Below are positions 54,619 to 63,040 of a DNA stretch of 64,000 nucleotides, piece by piece. The first letter of the stretch is position 1. Every line of letters starts with the position of its first letter. The notes under the pieces were generated by a model. The model did no database searches. It was given only the letters and a program-made list of their open reading frames with translations, and was not told where the DNA came from. The position numbers were made by a program, and so were the translations under genes. Source of the stretch: Deltaproteobacteria bacterium (GTDB lineage Bacteria; Myxococcota_A; Polyangia; Haliangiales; Haliangiaceae). The stretch spans positions 1 through 64,000 of the forward strand of contig JAIOQA010000409.1 in assembly GCA_021413675.1 (NCBI GenBank), read 5' to 3'.

Positions 54619-55926
54619 GTGGCCACCATCGGGGAGTTCGTTCGAGACGTCGAATCGCTCGCGACTCGACTTGGGAAAGCGGCGCCGCATAGCCCATTGA
54701 ACAGCGCCGATATCAACGACCTCCGCAGGCTAGCAACAGCGCTAAGCACTCTCGTCCTCCCCAACACGAAGGTAGCGAAATGCCGACTTCAACTATCTTC
54801 TGAATTCAGCCGGCATCTAGAGCCGGCCAACGGATTACGCCGATCGGAACCATCTGACATCGCCGCTTTCGTCCGAGGAAACCTCCTCCCGTTCAGCAGC
54901 GCACTCGCGCACGTCTCAGACGTTGGAACGGGCCCAACTTTGAACGAAAGGGGTGAATTTACGAACGCGGCCTTTGGGAACTGGAACGTAAGAGAGCTTA
55001 TCGGACGCGGAGGATACGGAGAAGTATACGCAACAGAACACTCATTTACCGGACTCAGGGCATGCATTAAGGTAGTCGGGCTCAACCCCAAGCGGACCGA
55101 AGAAGAGCAGGAGCAGCGCTTCAAACGCGAGGTCCGAGTCCCCGCAGACGTCGGACACCCCACCCTAGTACCCATCTACGATTGCGGAATTCAGAAAACC
55201 GAGAGGGTATTCTACATAGTAATGGAGCGGATAAAAGGAAGTCACTTCGACACCTGGGCAACAAAGAAGAGCGACGCACAAATCCTCCAAGCGTTCACCT
55301 CACTTCTCAATGGCCTTCAGAAATGCCACGACGCCGGACTCGTCCACCGTGACCTGAAGCCTTCCAATGTACTAGTCACAGACAATGATCATGTTTTCAT
55401 CCTCGATTTCGGACTAACACTGATGGCAGGCATGGATTCAGTGACCCAGTCCGGGGACGTGCTTGGAACCCTTCGTTTCATCAGCCCGGAACAGACCCGA
55501 GATTCGCGTACAGCAACCCCCCAAAGCGACATTTGGTCACTAGGGGTCATGCTGTATGAGTTACTCACTGGCCTTCGGCTTTTCCCGCAAGAGTACGGCC
55601 CAGCCGTAATCGCGGCAGTGCTCGCTGGCGACTTTGTCGCCCCCCGGCACCGGCTGCCCAAAGAAACCGCATCCATCGTAGAGAAGTGCACTTCGATGGA
55701 GCCTTCTGCTCGATATGAAGACGTGGCGGCCCTGCAAAAAGACATTCAGGCGCTAGCGAAGCCTGCGCCACGAATCGAAAAGCCCACCCAGGGAATGTCT
55801 CAAGGCGCCACTAAGGCCATACCAAGAAATTCTCTTATCGGAGAAGCCTGCGACTTCTGCGGAACAGTCGGACAATGGTTTGGGACTCGGTGCGGCAAAT
55901 GTGGACGCTACCAGTCCGTCGACTAG
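54619..55926 (+). CDS. Ser/Thr protein kinase with C-terminal zinc ribbon, atypical base composition
   Basis: 435 residues. A helical N-terminal domain of about 120 residues is followed by a Hanks-type kinase (LIGRGGYGEVYATEH; CIKVV; VHRDLKPSNVL; ILDFGL; SPEQ; DIWSLGVMLYELLTG) and a Pro/Lys linker ending in a four-Cys ribbon, CDFCGTVGQWFGTRCGKCGRY. No transmembrane helix is visible. DNA composition is strikingly poorer in GC than both flanks, with codons such as ATA, CTA, ACA and AAT that the neighbours avoid: a likely recent acquisition. Kinases with such N-terminal helices occur in defence and signalling islands. Partner genes are not evident. The start was chosen from the -10 box; ATG 54568 and 54586 are alternatives. 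Confidence 0.85.
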   Translation: MATIGEFVRDVESLATRLGKAAPHSPLNSADINDLRRLATALSTLVLPNTKVAKCRLQLSSEFSRHLEPANGLRRSEPSDIAAFVRGNLLPFSSALAHVSDVGTGPTLNERGEFTNAAFGNWNVRELIGRGGYGEVYATEHSFTGLRACIKVVGLNPKRTEEEQEQRFKREVRVPADVGHPTLVPIYDCGIQKTERVFYIVMERIKGSHFDTWATKKSDAQILQAFTSLLNGLQKCHDAGLVHRDLKPSNVLVTDNDHVFILDFGLTLMAGMDSVTQSGDVLGTLRFISPEQTRDSRTATPQSDIWSLGVMLYELLTGLRLFPQEYGPAVIAAVLAGDFVAPRHRLPKETASIVEKCTSMEPSARYEDVAALQKDIQALAKPAPRIEKPTQGMSQGATKAIPRNSLIGEACDFCGTVGQWFGTRCGKCGRYQSVD

Positions 55927-56483
55927 AATTTTCGACTCGGCAGGTTGTTCCGGCCTTCTGTTTGATGCGTCTCGTTTCCCAGATCGCACCATGCCCCACG
56001 TCGGCGCAGGACGCGACCATCAAGCATGGGCATGGCGTGACGCAGTCCTGGACGTCGGGGGCCCCTGTGGCTGGGCCCCGTCGTCGGCCCAAGCATGCGC
56101 GGGCAATGGCGCGAAGCGACGCACTGACTTGCGCCATGGCTCGACGCGGCGTCCCTGGGTGCTTCTCGACGTCGGCGCCACGATGCTTGACCGCGCGGTT
56201 CGGCGCGGCCGGCGCTGAGCGATCGCTGCTCACGGACGTCTCGCGACCCGTGTCCTCGGGTGCAGCTTACATGCTCGGCGCCACCGATCTCCAGCGCACC
56301 ACCGGTGGCTTCGTCGATGGATTCGAGGATCCCCCGACCCGCCCACAACGCCGCCGTGTCCCCCGGTTTTCAATCCCGACGAGCGCTGCATCTACATGCA
56401 CTATCACCAGATCCTCTGATCGCCGCGCGCCGCCCGTCGATCCGCATCCCAGCCCGCGGCGCGATCGCGCTTCGCCGCAGCGA
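55927..56483. other. Gene-poor stretch with coding remnants
   Basis: About 550 bp with no intact gene. Plus-strand fragments look protein-like in two frames: GAAYMLGATDLQRTTGGFVDGFE near 56255-56325 and, in a shifted frame, VFNPDERCIYMHYHQIL followed by TGA near 56363-56418. A single frameshift would join them, suggesting the decayed 3' end of an unknown gene. The dyad GGGGCCCC/GGGCCCC near 56058-56079 is the only hairpin noticed. Confidence 0.4.
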
Positions 56484-57182
56484 TCAGGTGTCCGGCCGGT
56501 ACTCGCGCACCAGCGCGCGGAACACCGGGCCCTCGGGGACGTCGGAGTCGTGGAGCGACAGGCCCATCGCGCCGCGGCGACCAGCCTTCACCATCGCGAG
56601 CGACTGATCGAACGAGGACATGACGAGGACGAAGCCGTCGCGGAGCTCGACGACGGCATCGGCCCATGGCGCGACGACGCCGAAGCGCTCGATCCCGTCG
56701 ACGCGCACGCGCAGCGCGTCGTCCTTGAACGCGACGGCGCCACCGGCGGACAGCCGGGACCGGGCGTGCGCCAGCGCGTGCGCGACCCAGCGCGCGGACA
56801 GCGCCTTCACGGCGGCCTCGTCGACCACGAACGGGATCCGTTCACCAGCGCGGGTGAGGATCGCGAACGACGTCCGGCGCGCGAGGTCGTCCCACCGCCA
56901 CGCGCGTGTCGCACGGCCGCGCACCACCGCGATGCCATGCTCGTGAACGTCCACCTGCACGCGGCGCCGCGCGATCACGAGCCGCGCCAGCGTGGCGATC
57001 GCATACCCAACCGCAAACCCGACGCTCCACTCCCAGAGCTGGAGGACCGCCAGCCCGACCGCGCCGATCAGGAGCGGCAGCTGGACGACCACCAGCGCGA
57101 TCGAGAGCCGTGGCGCCCCGATGCTCGACGAGGTCGCGAGACGCGGCCCTAGATCCAGGGGGTCTTGCGAGCGATAGACCAT
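56484..57182 (-). CDS. Membrane protein with PH-like cytoplasmic domain
   Basis: 232 residues. Two hydrophobic segments close together (LSIALVVVQLPLLIGAVGLAVLQL and WSVGFAVGYAIATLARLVIA) form a hairpin in the inner membrane. The remainder begins with VDVHEHGIAVVRGRATRAWRWDDLARRTS, the beginning of a bacterial PH-like fold, where an E/H-x-G-I segment is followed by a Trp-containing strand. The rest is alpha/beta (GGAVAFKDDALRVRVDGIERFGVVAPW). Such proteins are mostly annotated as DUFs; function unknown. It faces the decayed region on one side and a divergent gene on the other. Confidence 0.72.
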   Translation of the reverse strand: MVYRSQDPLDLGPRLATSSSIGAPRLSIALVVVQLPLLIGAVGLAVLQLWEWSVGFAVGYAIATLARLVIARRRVQVDVHEHGIAVVRGRATRAWRWDDLARRTSFAILTRAGERIPFVVDEAAVKALSARWVAHALAHARSRLSAGGAVAFKDDALRVRVDGIERFGVVAPWADAVVELRDGFVLVMSSFDQSLAMVKAGRRGAMGLSLHDSDVPEGPVFRALVREYRPDT

Positions 57183-57432
57183 GGCCGGCGCACGGTAACA
57201 CGCAGGCGCTTTGGTCGCGGTCGCCGTCCCGGACGCGCCTGGCCGGGTGGGCCCGCGTGCGCGTCAGCACGGCAGTGGTGAGCGCTCCGGCACCACGATT
57301 CGACCAGCGTGCGCCAGCGCTCGGTGGGCGCGACGGATCGGGTCCATCGCGCGGTTCGCACGCCAGGCGCACACGACCCGACGTCGCGGCGCCGACCTGC
57401 GCGACGGCACGACGGATGCACGAGGACCTGGC

Positions 57433-57954
57433 ATGAGCGAATCACACGTTCCCCATCTCCCGGACGCTGATGGTTCGACGCCCACGGACGCGCGGATGCA
57501 GACGGTGTCCTCCGAGCTCGAAGTCCCGTCGATCGTCCGCGTCGACCCGATCGCGCCGGAGCTCGCGACCGGCAACTCCGCGATCGAGCCCGACGCCACC
57601 GCGCCGAGCGAGGTCGTGGTCGTCGATGGCCACGCGATGTCGATCGACGAGTACATCGATCAGGAGCTCACGCCGCTCTTCGCGGCGGAGCCCATCCCCG
57701 GTGCCGCTGGCGACGCGGCGATCGAACACGGCGACCTGGGCGTCGGTCGCGAACGCTATCCGGTCAGCCTGTCGCGCGAGCACACGGCGCGCGCCTCCGA
57801 TGCCCGCCGCCCTCCTGACATCCGCCGCGGCTCGACGGTGCAGTTCGCACGCGCCACGATCCCGTCTCGCATCCTCGCGCCCCTCCGGCACGCGTGGCGC
57901 CGGCTCGCCGACGCGGTCCGCGGCCACGCCGCGCGCTCCGCGAACCAGCGGTAG
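57433..57954 (+). CDS. Hypothetical acidic/basic protein
   Basis: 173 residues from the ATG at 57433 (GAGG upstream). The N-terminal two thirds is acidic and probably disordered (PDADGSTPTD; ELEVPSIVRVDPIAPELATG; VVVDGHAMSIDEYIDQELTPLFAAEP). The last 50 residues are strongly basic (PSRILAPLRHAWRRLADAVRGHAARS). No signal peptide, membrane helix or known domain is recognised. Codon use is like the neighbours, so it is probably a real gene. Confidence 0.55.
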   Translation: MSESHVPHLPDADGSTPTDARMQTVSSELEVPSIVRVDPIAPELATGNSAIEPDATAPSEVVVVDGHAMSIDEYIDQELTPLFAAEPIPGAAGDAAIEHGDLGVGRERYPVSLSREHTARASDARRPPDIRRGSTVQFARATIPSRILAPLRHAWRRLADAVRGHAARSANQR

Positions 57955-58010
57955 CCGCCGCTTACAGACTCCTTACGACACGACTCCAAGGCTGGCCCGT
58001 CTACGGGGTC

Positions 58011-58475
58011 ATGATGAAGCCCATGCTCGTGACGATGCTGCTGGCCGCGTGCGCGGCCGGCCCCGCGTCGTCGACCGCCCTGGCCGCGCCCGTGCGCCCG
58101 ATATCCGCTCACGCCGCGGCGCCATCGCGCCATGCGGCGCCGCCCTCGGTCGAGTGCCACAACCCGGCGATGCCGGCGCTGCGGTTCACGCTGGAGTCGC
58201 CGCCGCCCCCGACCTGGGCGGTCATCACCACGCCGCACACGATCCGGTTCTGGAGCGACGCGCAGCTCGTCGGAGAGAACGTGGTGTCGGTCGTGGTCTC
58301 GCCGCACTCGACGCGGGTCGACGCCGGCACCGAGATCGTGGCGAGCGGTGGGGGGATCGAGGTTCGCCTCGTGGACATCACCTCTCGCGGCTCGGTGGGC
58401 CAGCCGATCGGCTTCACCGGCGAGCTCGTCGCGATGGGCGCGCGCGCACCGCTCGCGTGCAGCTGGACGCCCTAG
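58011..58475 (+). CDS. Small exported protein
   Basis: 154 residues. The signal peptide (MLVTMLLAACAAGPASSTALAAP) is followed by a beta-rich domain (LRFTLESPPPPTWAVITTPHTIRFWSDAQLVGENVVSVVVSPHSTRVDAGTEIVASGGGIEVRLVDI) with one Cys near each end, perhaps one disulfide. LLAAC could be a lipobox. No family is recognised. It converges with the membrane-protein gene at 58491. Confidence 0.68.
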   Translation: MMKPMLVTMLLAACAAGPASSTALAAPVRPISAHAAAPSRHAAPPSVECHNPAMPALRFTLESPPPPTWAVITTPHTIRFWSDAQLVGENVVSVVVSPHSTRVDAGTEIVASGGGIEVRLVDITSRGSVGQPIGFTGELVAMGARAPLACSWTP

Positions 58476-58490
58476 CGATCGCGGCGATCG

Positions 58491-58919
58491 TCAGCGTCGC
58501 CCGGTCGCTGCCCGTCGCCGCGCGCTCGCGTCGCCGATCGAGCGCACCGCAAACGTCAGCATCACGACGGTCACCCACAGGAGGTGCAGCGCGAGCACGC
58601 CGCTGCCGTGCATGACCATCAGCGCCGACACCATCGTCCAGGGAAGGAACAGCCCGAGGCCGAGCTTCGTGCGGGCGGTTCGCCAGCGCTGCGGCCATGG
58701 CAAGAGCAGCGCCAGCGCGACGGCGAGCTCGATCGCCATCAGAAGGAGCCCGACGTGCAGGCTGTTCTGGTCGTTGTGGCCGTAGAGCGCGGTCCCGGTG
58801 CGCCCGGGATCGTATGGATCGACGAGATAGAAGTTGCGCGCCATCATCCCGGCGACGACGAGCCCGACCGTCGGCAACCACGCGACGCGCAGCACGGCGA
58901 AGAGCGAACGACGCGTCAT
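58491..58919 (-). CDS. Four-helix membrane protein
   Basis: 142 residues. Four hydrophobic segments: LFAVLRVAWLPTVGLVVAG, HVGLLLMAIELAVALALLLPWP, LGLGLFLPWTMVSALMVMHGSG and VLALHLLWVTVVMLTFAVRS. The N-loop has YLVDPYDPGRTGTALYGHNDQNSLH. The tail is basic and cytoplasmic. TACGCT stands 7 nt before the ATG, but GGAG also lies there, so a leaderless transcript is uncertain. Function unknown. Confidence 0.72.
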   Translation of the reverse strand: MTRRSLFAVLRVAWLPTVGLVVAGMMARNFYLVDPYDPGRTGTALYGHNDQNSLHVGLLLMAIELAVALALLLPWPQRWRTARTKLGLGLFLPWTMVSALMVMHGSGVLALHLLWVTVVMLTFAVRSIGDASARRRAATGRR

Positions 58920-59022
58920 GGGCTCCAGCGTAGGCGCAGCCCCGCGGCGTCGCAACGCGTCCGTCGCGACCTGCCGGCTCGTGCCGGAGCGGCGGCGCAC
59001 GAGAGTTCAACGCGATCGCGCG

Positions 59023-59763
59023 TCACGCCCAGACCGCGCCATGCGCGTGGGCGTCGTCGCCGGGTGCGGCGCGCGCCGCATAGAAGTACGCGGCGACCAC
59101 CGCGCGCAGGTTGCCCTCGGGGCACGCGAGCGGTGACGGATGCCCGTGCCAGGTGTCGTCGCCATGCGCCATCACGACCAGGCGGTCGCGCACTGGCGAG
59201 ATCTTGGCCTCGCAACGGGTGCGCGCGCGATCCCAGAGCTCGAGCTCGCCGCCCCACGCCTCGTCCCACGCGGTCGGCACGTAGTAGAGCGCGGTCAGCA
59301 CGCGATCGAGGTGGCGCGCGCTGTCGCGGTTGAAGTCGGTGTGGATCGCGAGGTGTCCACCGGGCAGGGTCGCGAGCGGGCCGGCGCCGGTGAAGTGCGG
59401 ATCGGCGATCAGATCGCGGCGGCCGGCGATCGCGCCGAGGAAGTCGAGGAACGCCATGCCCGACAGCTCGGCGAGCAGCCAGCGCAGCTCGATCGCGACG
59501 CCGTCGAACGCGGACCGCTGGAGCTGGCCCAGGCGGCGCTGCTCGGCGTGATCGCGGCGCTTCCAGTGCGGATGCGTCGGCGGCGGGAACGCGCGCGCGA
59601 TCGCGGCGGAGCGCGCGTCGCCGAGCAGGCCGTCGATCACGACGTGCGGGTACGGCTGGGCGTCGCGATAGCTCGGGTGGAGCGCGCGACCGCGCGCGAC
59701 CAGCGCGGCGCGATCGAACGACCACGGCTCGAACGCGGGGTGGCTGTGCACGAGGGAGGTCAC
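59023..59763 (-). CDS. 2-oxoglutarate/Fe(II)-dependent oxygenase, prolyl-hydroxylase-like
   Basis: 246 residues from the GTG at 59763 (a GTG at 59751 is also possible). The double-stranded beta-helix has the metal ligands in HLAIHTDFNRD (HxD) and a distal His in GDDTWHGHPSPL, with a 2-oxoglutarate-binding Arg likely in NLRAVVAAYFYAAR. Entry motif: PYPHVVIDGLLGDARSAAIARAFPPPTHPHW. This is the P4Hc-type 2OG-FeII superfamily, which hydroxylates protein or amino-acid side chains. Related proteins are found both stand-alone and in natural-product clusters; no partner is evident here. The upstream frame is not coding. Confidence 0.88.
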   Translation of the reverse strand: MTSLVHSHPAFEPWSFDRAALVARGRALHPSYRDAQPYPHVVIDGLLGDARSAAIARAFPPPTHPHWKRRDHAEQRRLGQLQRSAFDGVAIELRWLLAELSGMAFLDFLGAIAGRRDLIADPHFTGAGPLATLPGGHLAIHTDFNRDSARHLDRVLTALYYVPTAWDEAWGGELELWDRARTRCEAKISPVRDRLVVMAHGDDTWHGHPSPLACPEGNLRAVVAAYFYAARAAPGDDAHAHGAVWA

Positions 59764-59866
59764 CGCGCGCGTCGTACCACGCGATGCGGACGCGCGTGGT
59801 CGCGCCGGCTCCGGGCGCCGGCCCGGGTTGCCAGACTGTTCCACGCGAGCGCGCCATCCCCGATGG

Positions 59867-59872
59867 TAGCGT
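59867..59872 (+). promoter_or_regulatory. -10-like box TAGCGT, 8 nt before ATG start
   Basis: TAGCGT, 8 nt, ATG at 59881 with no ribosome-binding site. It is a weaker member of the leaderless set. Confidence 0.35.
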
Positions 59873-59880
59873 CCCGCCCC

Positions 59881-61755
59881 ATGCAGGCCCTCCGTCATCG
59901 GCAAGCGCACGCCCTTGCCGTCCTCGCGACGCTGTTCGTGGCCGCGTGCGGTGATGGCGGCGCCCACGACGCCGACGCGTCGCCTGGCCACCCCGACGCC
60001 AGGGCCGACGTCGACGCCGCCGGCGCGTTCGACGCGCCAGCGCCCGACTCACCAGCTGCCGATGCGAGCCTGCCCGACGCGTTCGCACCGGACGCGCCAC
60101 CGCCCGATGCGAACGCGGACGCGACCCCGACCGCGGTGATCTCCATCGACACGGGTGACGGGTCTGTCACCGTCATGCCCGGCGGCCAGATCTGCGTCGG
60201 ATCGTGCACGGTCCATGTCGACGTCGGCGCCTGGGTCGAGCTGGACGCGGCTGCCGCGAACGGCTTCGGGTTCGCGCGCTGGGATGGCGTGCCGGCGTGC
60301 ACGACCAGCGCCGCGTGCACGTTCCAGGTCACCGCCGACGTCTCGATCACCGCGACGTTCACGCGCGTCAGCGCGACGCTGGCGGCCACGATCGACGGCG
60401 TCGGCAGTGTCTACGGCGGCAACCTCGACTGCCCCGCGACCTGCGCATCGACGATCCCCGTGCCGAGCACGAACTGGCTGTTCGCAGAACCCGGCCACGG
60501 GTGGCGCTTCGACCACTGGTCGGGAGCGTGCGCCGGCACCGCGCGTTCGTGCACGCTCGAGGTCCCCGCTGCCAGCCCGCCGCAGATCGATGTCGGCGCG
60601 GTCTTCGCGCCGGCGCATCTCTGGAGCGTGGCCTCGACTGCCGGGAGCATCGACAACGTCTTTGCCGTCACCACCACCGCCGACGGCGCGGTCGTCGCCG
60701 TCGGCGAGGCATGGGTCGGGGCGTGGATCGACGTACGGGAGGCCTCGGGCGCGAGGCGGTGGACCCGCGAGATAACCGCCGGGGGCGGCGTCGTGAGGCT
60801 CCACGCCGTGGCGATCGCCACCGACGGCACGATCCTGGTCGCCGGTCGGTTCTCGAACACCATCGATCCTGGAGGCGGTGCGATCACGAGTGCCGGCGCG
60901 TACGACCTGTTCGTCGCCGCGTACGCGCCCGACGGCACGCCGCGCTGGGTCGTGCAGGCCGGCGACAGCGCCAGCCAGGCCGCGCTCGGCATCGCAGCGA
61001 CCGCCGACGGCGGGTTCGTACTCACCGGCGCCTTCAAGGGCACACTCGCGCTTGGCGGCGTTGTACTGGTAGCCGACGACCAGGATGGCTTCGTCGCACG
61101 CTTCGATGCGGCGCACCACGTGGTCGCGGTTGGCCAGGTCGGTGGCGCCGGCGATCAGCTCGTGCACGGCGTCGGCAGCGGTGATGGCGTCCACGCTGCG
61201 ATCGCCAACCTACCCGAGCCGACTCTGTTGCGCTTCGACGACAACGCACAGGTGATCTGGAGCCACGCGCTCGCGGCCGATCCCGACCGCGAGTTCGACG
61301 CCAGCGAGCCCGCGACCGTCTCGGTTGCGGCGGACGGCACCATCGCGACCGCCGCCAGCCGGATCCAGAGCTGGCAAGCTACGGTGACCCGCTGGAGCCG
61401 CGACGGCGAGACGCTCCACGAGCGGATGTTCGCGAACGTGCGCGCATACGGCATCGCGACCTCGGGGACCGGCGACGTCGCCCTGACCGGCGAGGCGTGG
61501 CAAGGCGCGGATCTCGGCGGTGGAACGCTCGCGTCCTCGCTCCTGATCGCGCGCCTCGCTCCCGACCTCACCCACCGGTGGAGCCTGGGATTCGGCGATG
61601 GGGGGGCCTTCCAGGGGGGCACGGCGGTCTGGATCGCGGCGGACGGCTCGCTCGCGATCGGCGCAGAAAACGGCTCGACGCTCGACCTCGGGGGAGCGCC
61701 GCTGGTCGCGGTGCCGGGTGAGCTGGATGGGATCGTGGCGCGCTTCGCGCCGTGA
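59881..61755 (+). CDS. Surface lipoprotein with InlB-type repeats and beta-propeller-like C-terminus
   Basis: 624 residues. The lipobox VAAC is followed by an Asp/Ala/Pro-rich linker of about 60 residues. Two divergent InlB/bacterial-repeat domains (GDGSVTVMPGGQICVGSCTVHVDVGAWVELDA and GVGSVYGGNLDCPATCASTIPV, each ending in FxxWxG and C pairs) precede a C-terminal half of SBBP/PQQ-like blades (TTADGAVVAVGEAW; ATDGTILVAGRFSN; TADGGFVLTGAFKGTLALGGVVL; ADGSLAIGAENGSTLDLGG). This layout is common in myxobacterial secreted lipoproteins and fits a protein-binding surface propeller. No enzyme motif is seen. Confidence 0.85.
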   Translation: MQALRHRQAHALAVLATLFVAACGDGGAHDADASPGHPDARADVDAAGAFDAPAPDSPAADASLPDAFAPDAPPPDANADATPTAVISIDTGDGSVTVMPGGQICVGSCTVHVDVGAWVELDAAAANGFGFARWDGVPACTTSAACTFQVTADVSITATFTRVSATLAATIDGVGSVYGGNLDCPATCASTIPVPSTNWLFAEPGHGWRFDHWSGACAGTARSCTLEVPAASPPQIDVGAVFAPAHLWSVASTAGSIDNVFAVTTTADGAVVAVGEAWVGAWIDVREASGARRWTREITAGGGVVRLHAVAIATDGTILVAGRFSNTIDPGGGAITSAGAYDLFVAAYAPDGTPRWVVQAGDSASQAALGIAATADGGFVLTGAFKGTLALGGVVLVADDQDGFVARFDAAHHVVAVGQVGGAGDQLVHGVGSGDGVHAAIANLPEPTLLRFDDNAQVIWSHALAADPDREFDASEPATVSVAADGTIATAASRIQSWQATVTRWSRDGETLHERMFANVRAYGIATSGTGDVALTGEAWQGADLGGGTLASSLLIARLAPDLTHRWSLGFGDGGAFQGGTAVWIAADGSLAIGAENGSTLDLGGAPLVAVPGELDGIVARFAP

Positions 61756-61822
61756 TCCGGCAGTGCGCGGGAACCAGCCCACGCGGCGCCCACGAACCCC
61801 GCGGGCGCCCGGCTGAAGGCGG

Positions 61823-63040
61823 TCAGTTGAGGGCGACGTTCCGGTCGCTGATCGTCGCGTTGCCGAAGATGTCGGTCGAGATCGCGCGCAGGACCTGTTG
61901 CCCGGTCGGCAGGGTCGAGGCATCGACGCTGACGACGTAGTGATCGTAGGCGTTGGACTGATCGGCGGGGAGGGAGAGATCGGCCTCGGGCGGCGCGCGA
62001 TGGAGGACGACCGAGAGGCTCATCACCGCGGTCAGGTCGCGCACGCCGACGTCGATCGTGAACGGGCCGGTCACCGTCGCGCCATCGGCGGGCGCGTTCC
62101 AGGTGACGGCGGGGCCGTCGACATCGAACGCCGGCGGCGTGCCGGGCGGAAACAGCCGCGGATTGGAATCCTCGCTGGTCGCCTCGATCGCGCGCGCGAC
62201 CCGTGACCAGCCCAGGCCGGTCTGGTTCACCGGATCGGCGAGGAGCTCGGATGCCGCGGTCGCGAACCCGGCGCGCACGTGGGCCTCGTCGATCCGGCAC
62301 AGCGCGGGCCGGGTCGCGCACGCGCCGATCGTCACGGCGGCGCCGTCGGGGCCGTGGCCATCGAACCGCGCGTCTGCGCCGAGATCCGCGAGCCACGCGA
62401 CCAGGATCGTGTTCGCGCCGAGCTCATCGATCGTCGCGCCGCTGTCGACCGCGGCGTCGTGCGCGAGCCGCGACAGCGCGCCGATCGCGAGCGCGTAGGT
62501 GACGTCGTCGGTCAGCGCGGCTTGCGGCGCGGCGAGCACCCCGGCGACGTGGCCGCGGGTGACATCGGCGATGCCGAGGAAGTGATTCGAGATGTCGGCG
62601 ATCGCGTTCGCGTGCGCCGCGCGGAACTCCGGGTCCAGACCGAGCGCCAGGCGCCGGGTCGCGAACGCCTGCGCCAGCGTCGAGAACGGCGACACCGTCA
62701 CGGGCCGCGCGAGGCCGGGCTCGAGGATCATCGCGGTGAGCGCGGCGTCGGGCCGCGCGACGGTCGCGCCGGTCGCGAGATCGACCTCGGTGCCGCCGGT
62801 CGCGGTGATCGCGAACGCGCCGACATCGCCGGGCACGTCGAGCGCGAACGCGCCATCGGGCCCGGTGGTCGCGACGATCGCCGCTCCCGCCGAGCCATCG
62901 TCGCGCATCGCGGTGACGGTCACGGTGGCGCCGGCGACCGGGCCACCGAGCACGACCTCGCCGTCGAGGCGCACGGGCTCGATCGCCGCGTCCCCGCACG
63001 CGGCGAGCAGCGCGGCGAGCGCGAGGACCGCGCGCGTCAC
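61823..63040 (-). CDS. Lipoprotein with N-terminal carboxypeptidase-regulatory-like domain
   Basis: 405 residues from the GTG at 63040, which overlaps the stop of glutamate-cysteine ligase as GTGA. Lipobox LAAC is followed by a beta-sandwich (RLDGEVVLGGPVAGATVTVTAMRDDGS...TGPDGAFALDVPGDVGAFAITATGG), a helical central domain (ANAIADISNHFLGIADVTRGHV; LTDDVTYALAIGALSRLAHDAA) and an Ig-like domain near the end (VTWNAPADGATVTGPFTIDVGVRD). The plan recurs in myxobacterial lipoproteins of unknown function. Its overlap with gshA implies cotranscription but no clear functional link. Confidence 0.78.
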   Translation of the reverse strand: MTRAVLALAALLAACGDAAIEPVRLDGEVVLGGPVAGATVTVTAMRDDGSAGAAIVATTGPDGAFALDVPGDVGAFAITATGGTEVDLATGATVARPDAALTAMILEPGLARPVTVSPFSTLAQAFATRRLALGLDPEFRAAHANAIADISNHFLGIADVTRGHVAGVLAAPQAALTDDVTYALAIGALSRLAHDAAVDSGATIDELGANTILVAWLADLGADARFDGHGPDGAAVTIGACATRPALCRIDEAHVRAGFATAASELLADPVNQTGLGWSRVARAIEATSEDSNPRLFPPGTPPAFDVDGPAVTWNAPADGATVTGPFTIDVGVRDLTAVMSLSVVLHRAPPEADLSLPADQSNAYDHYVVSVDASTLPTGQQVLRAISTDIFGNATISDRNVALN

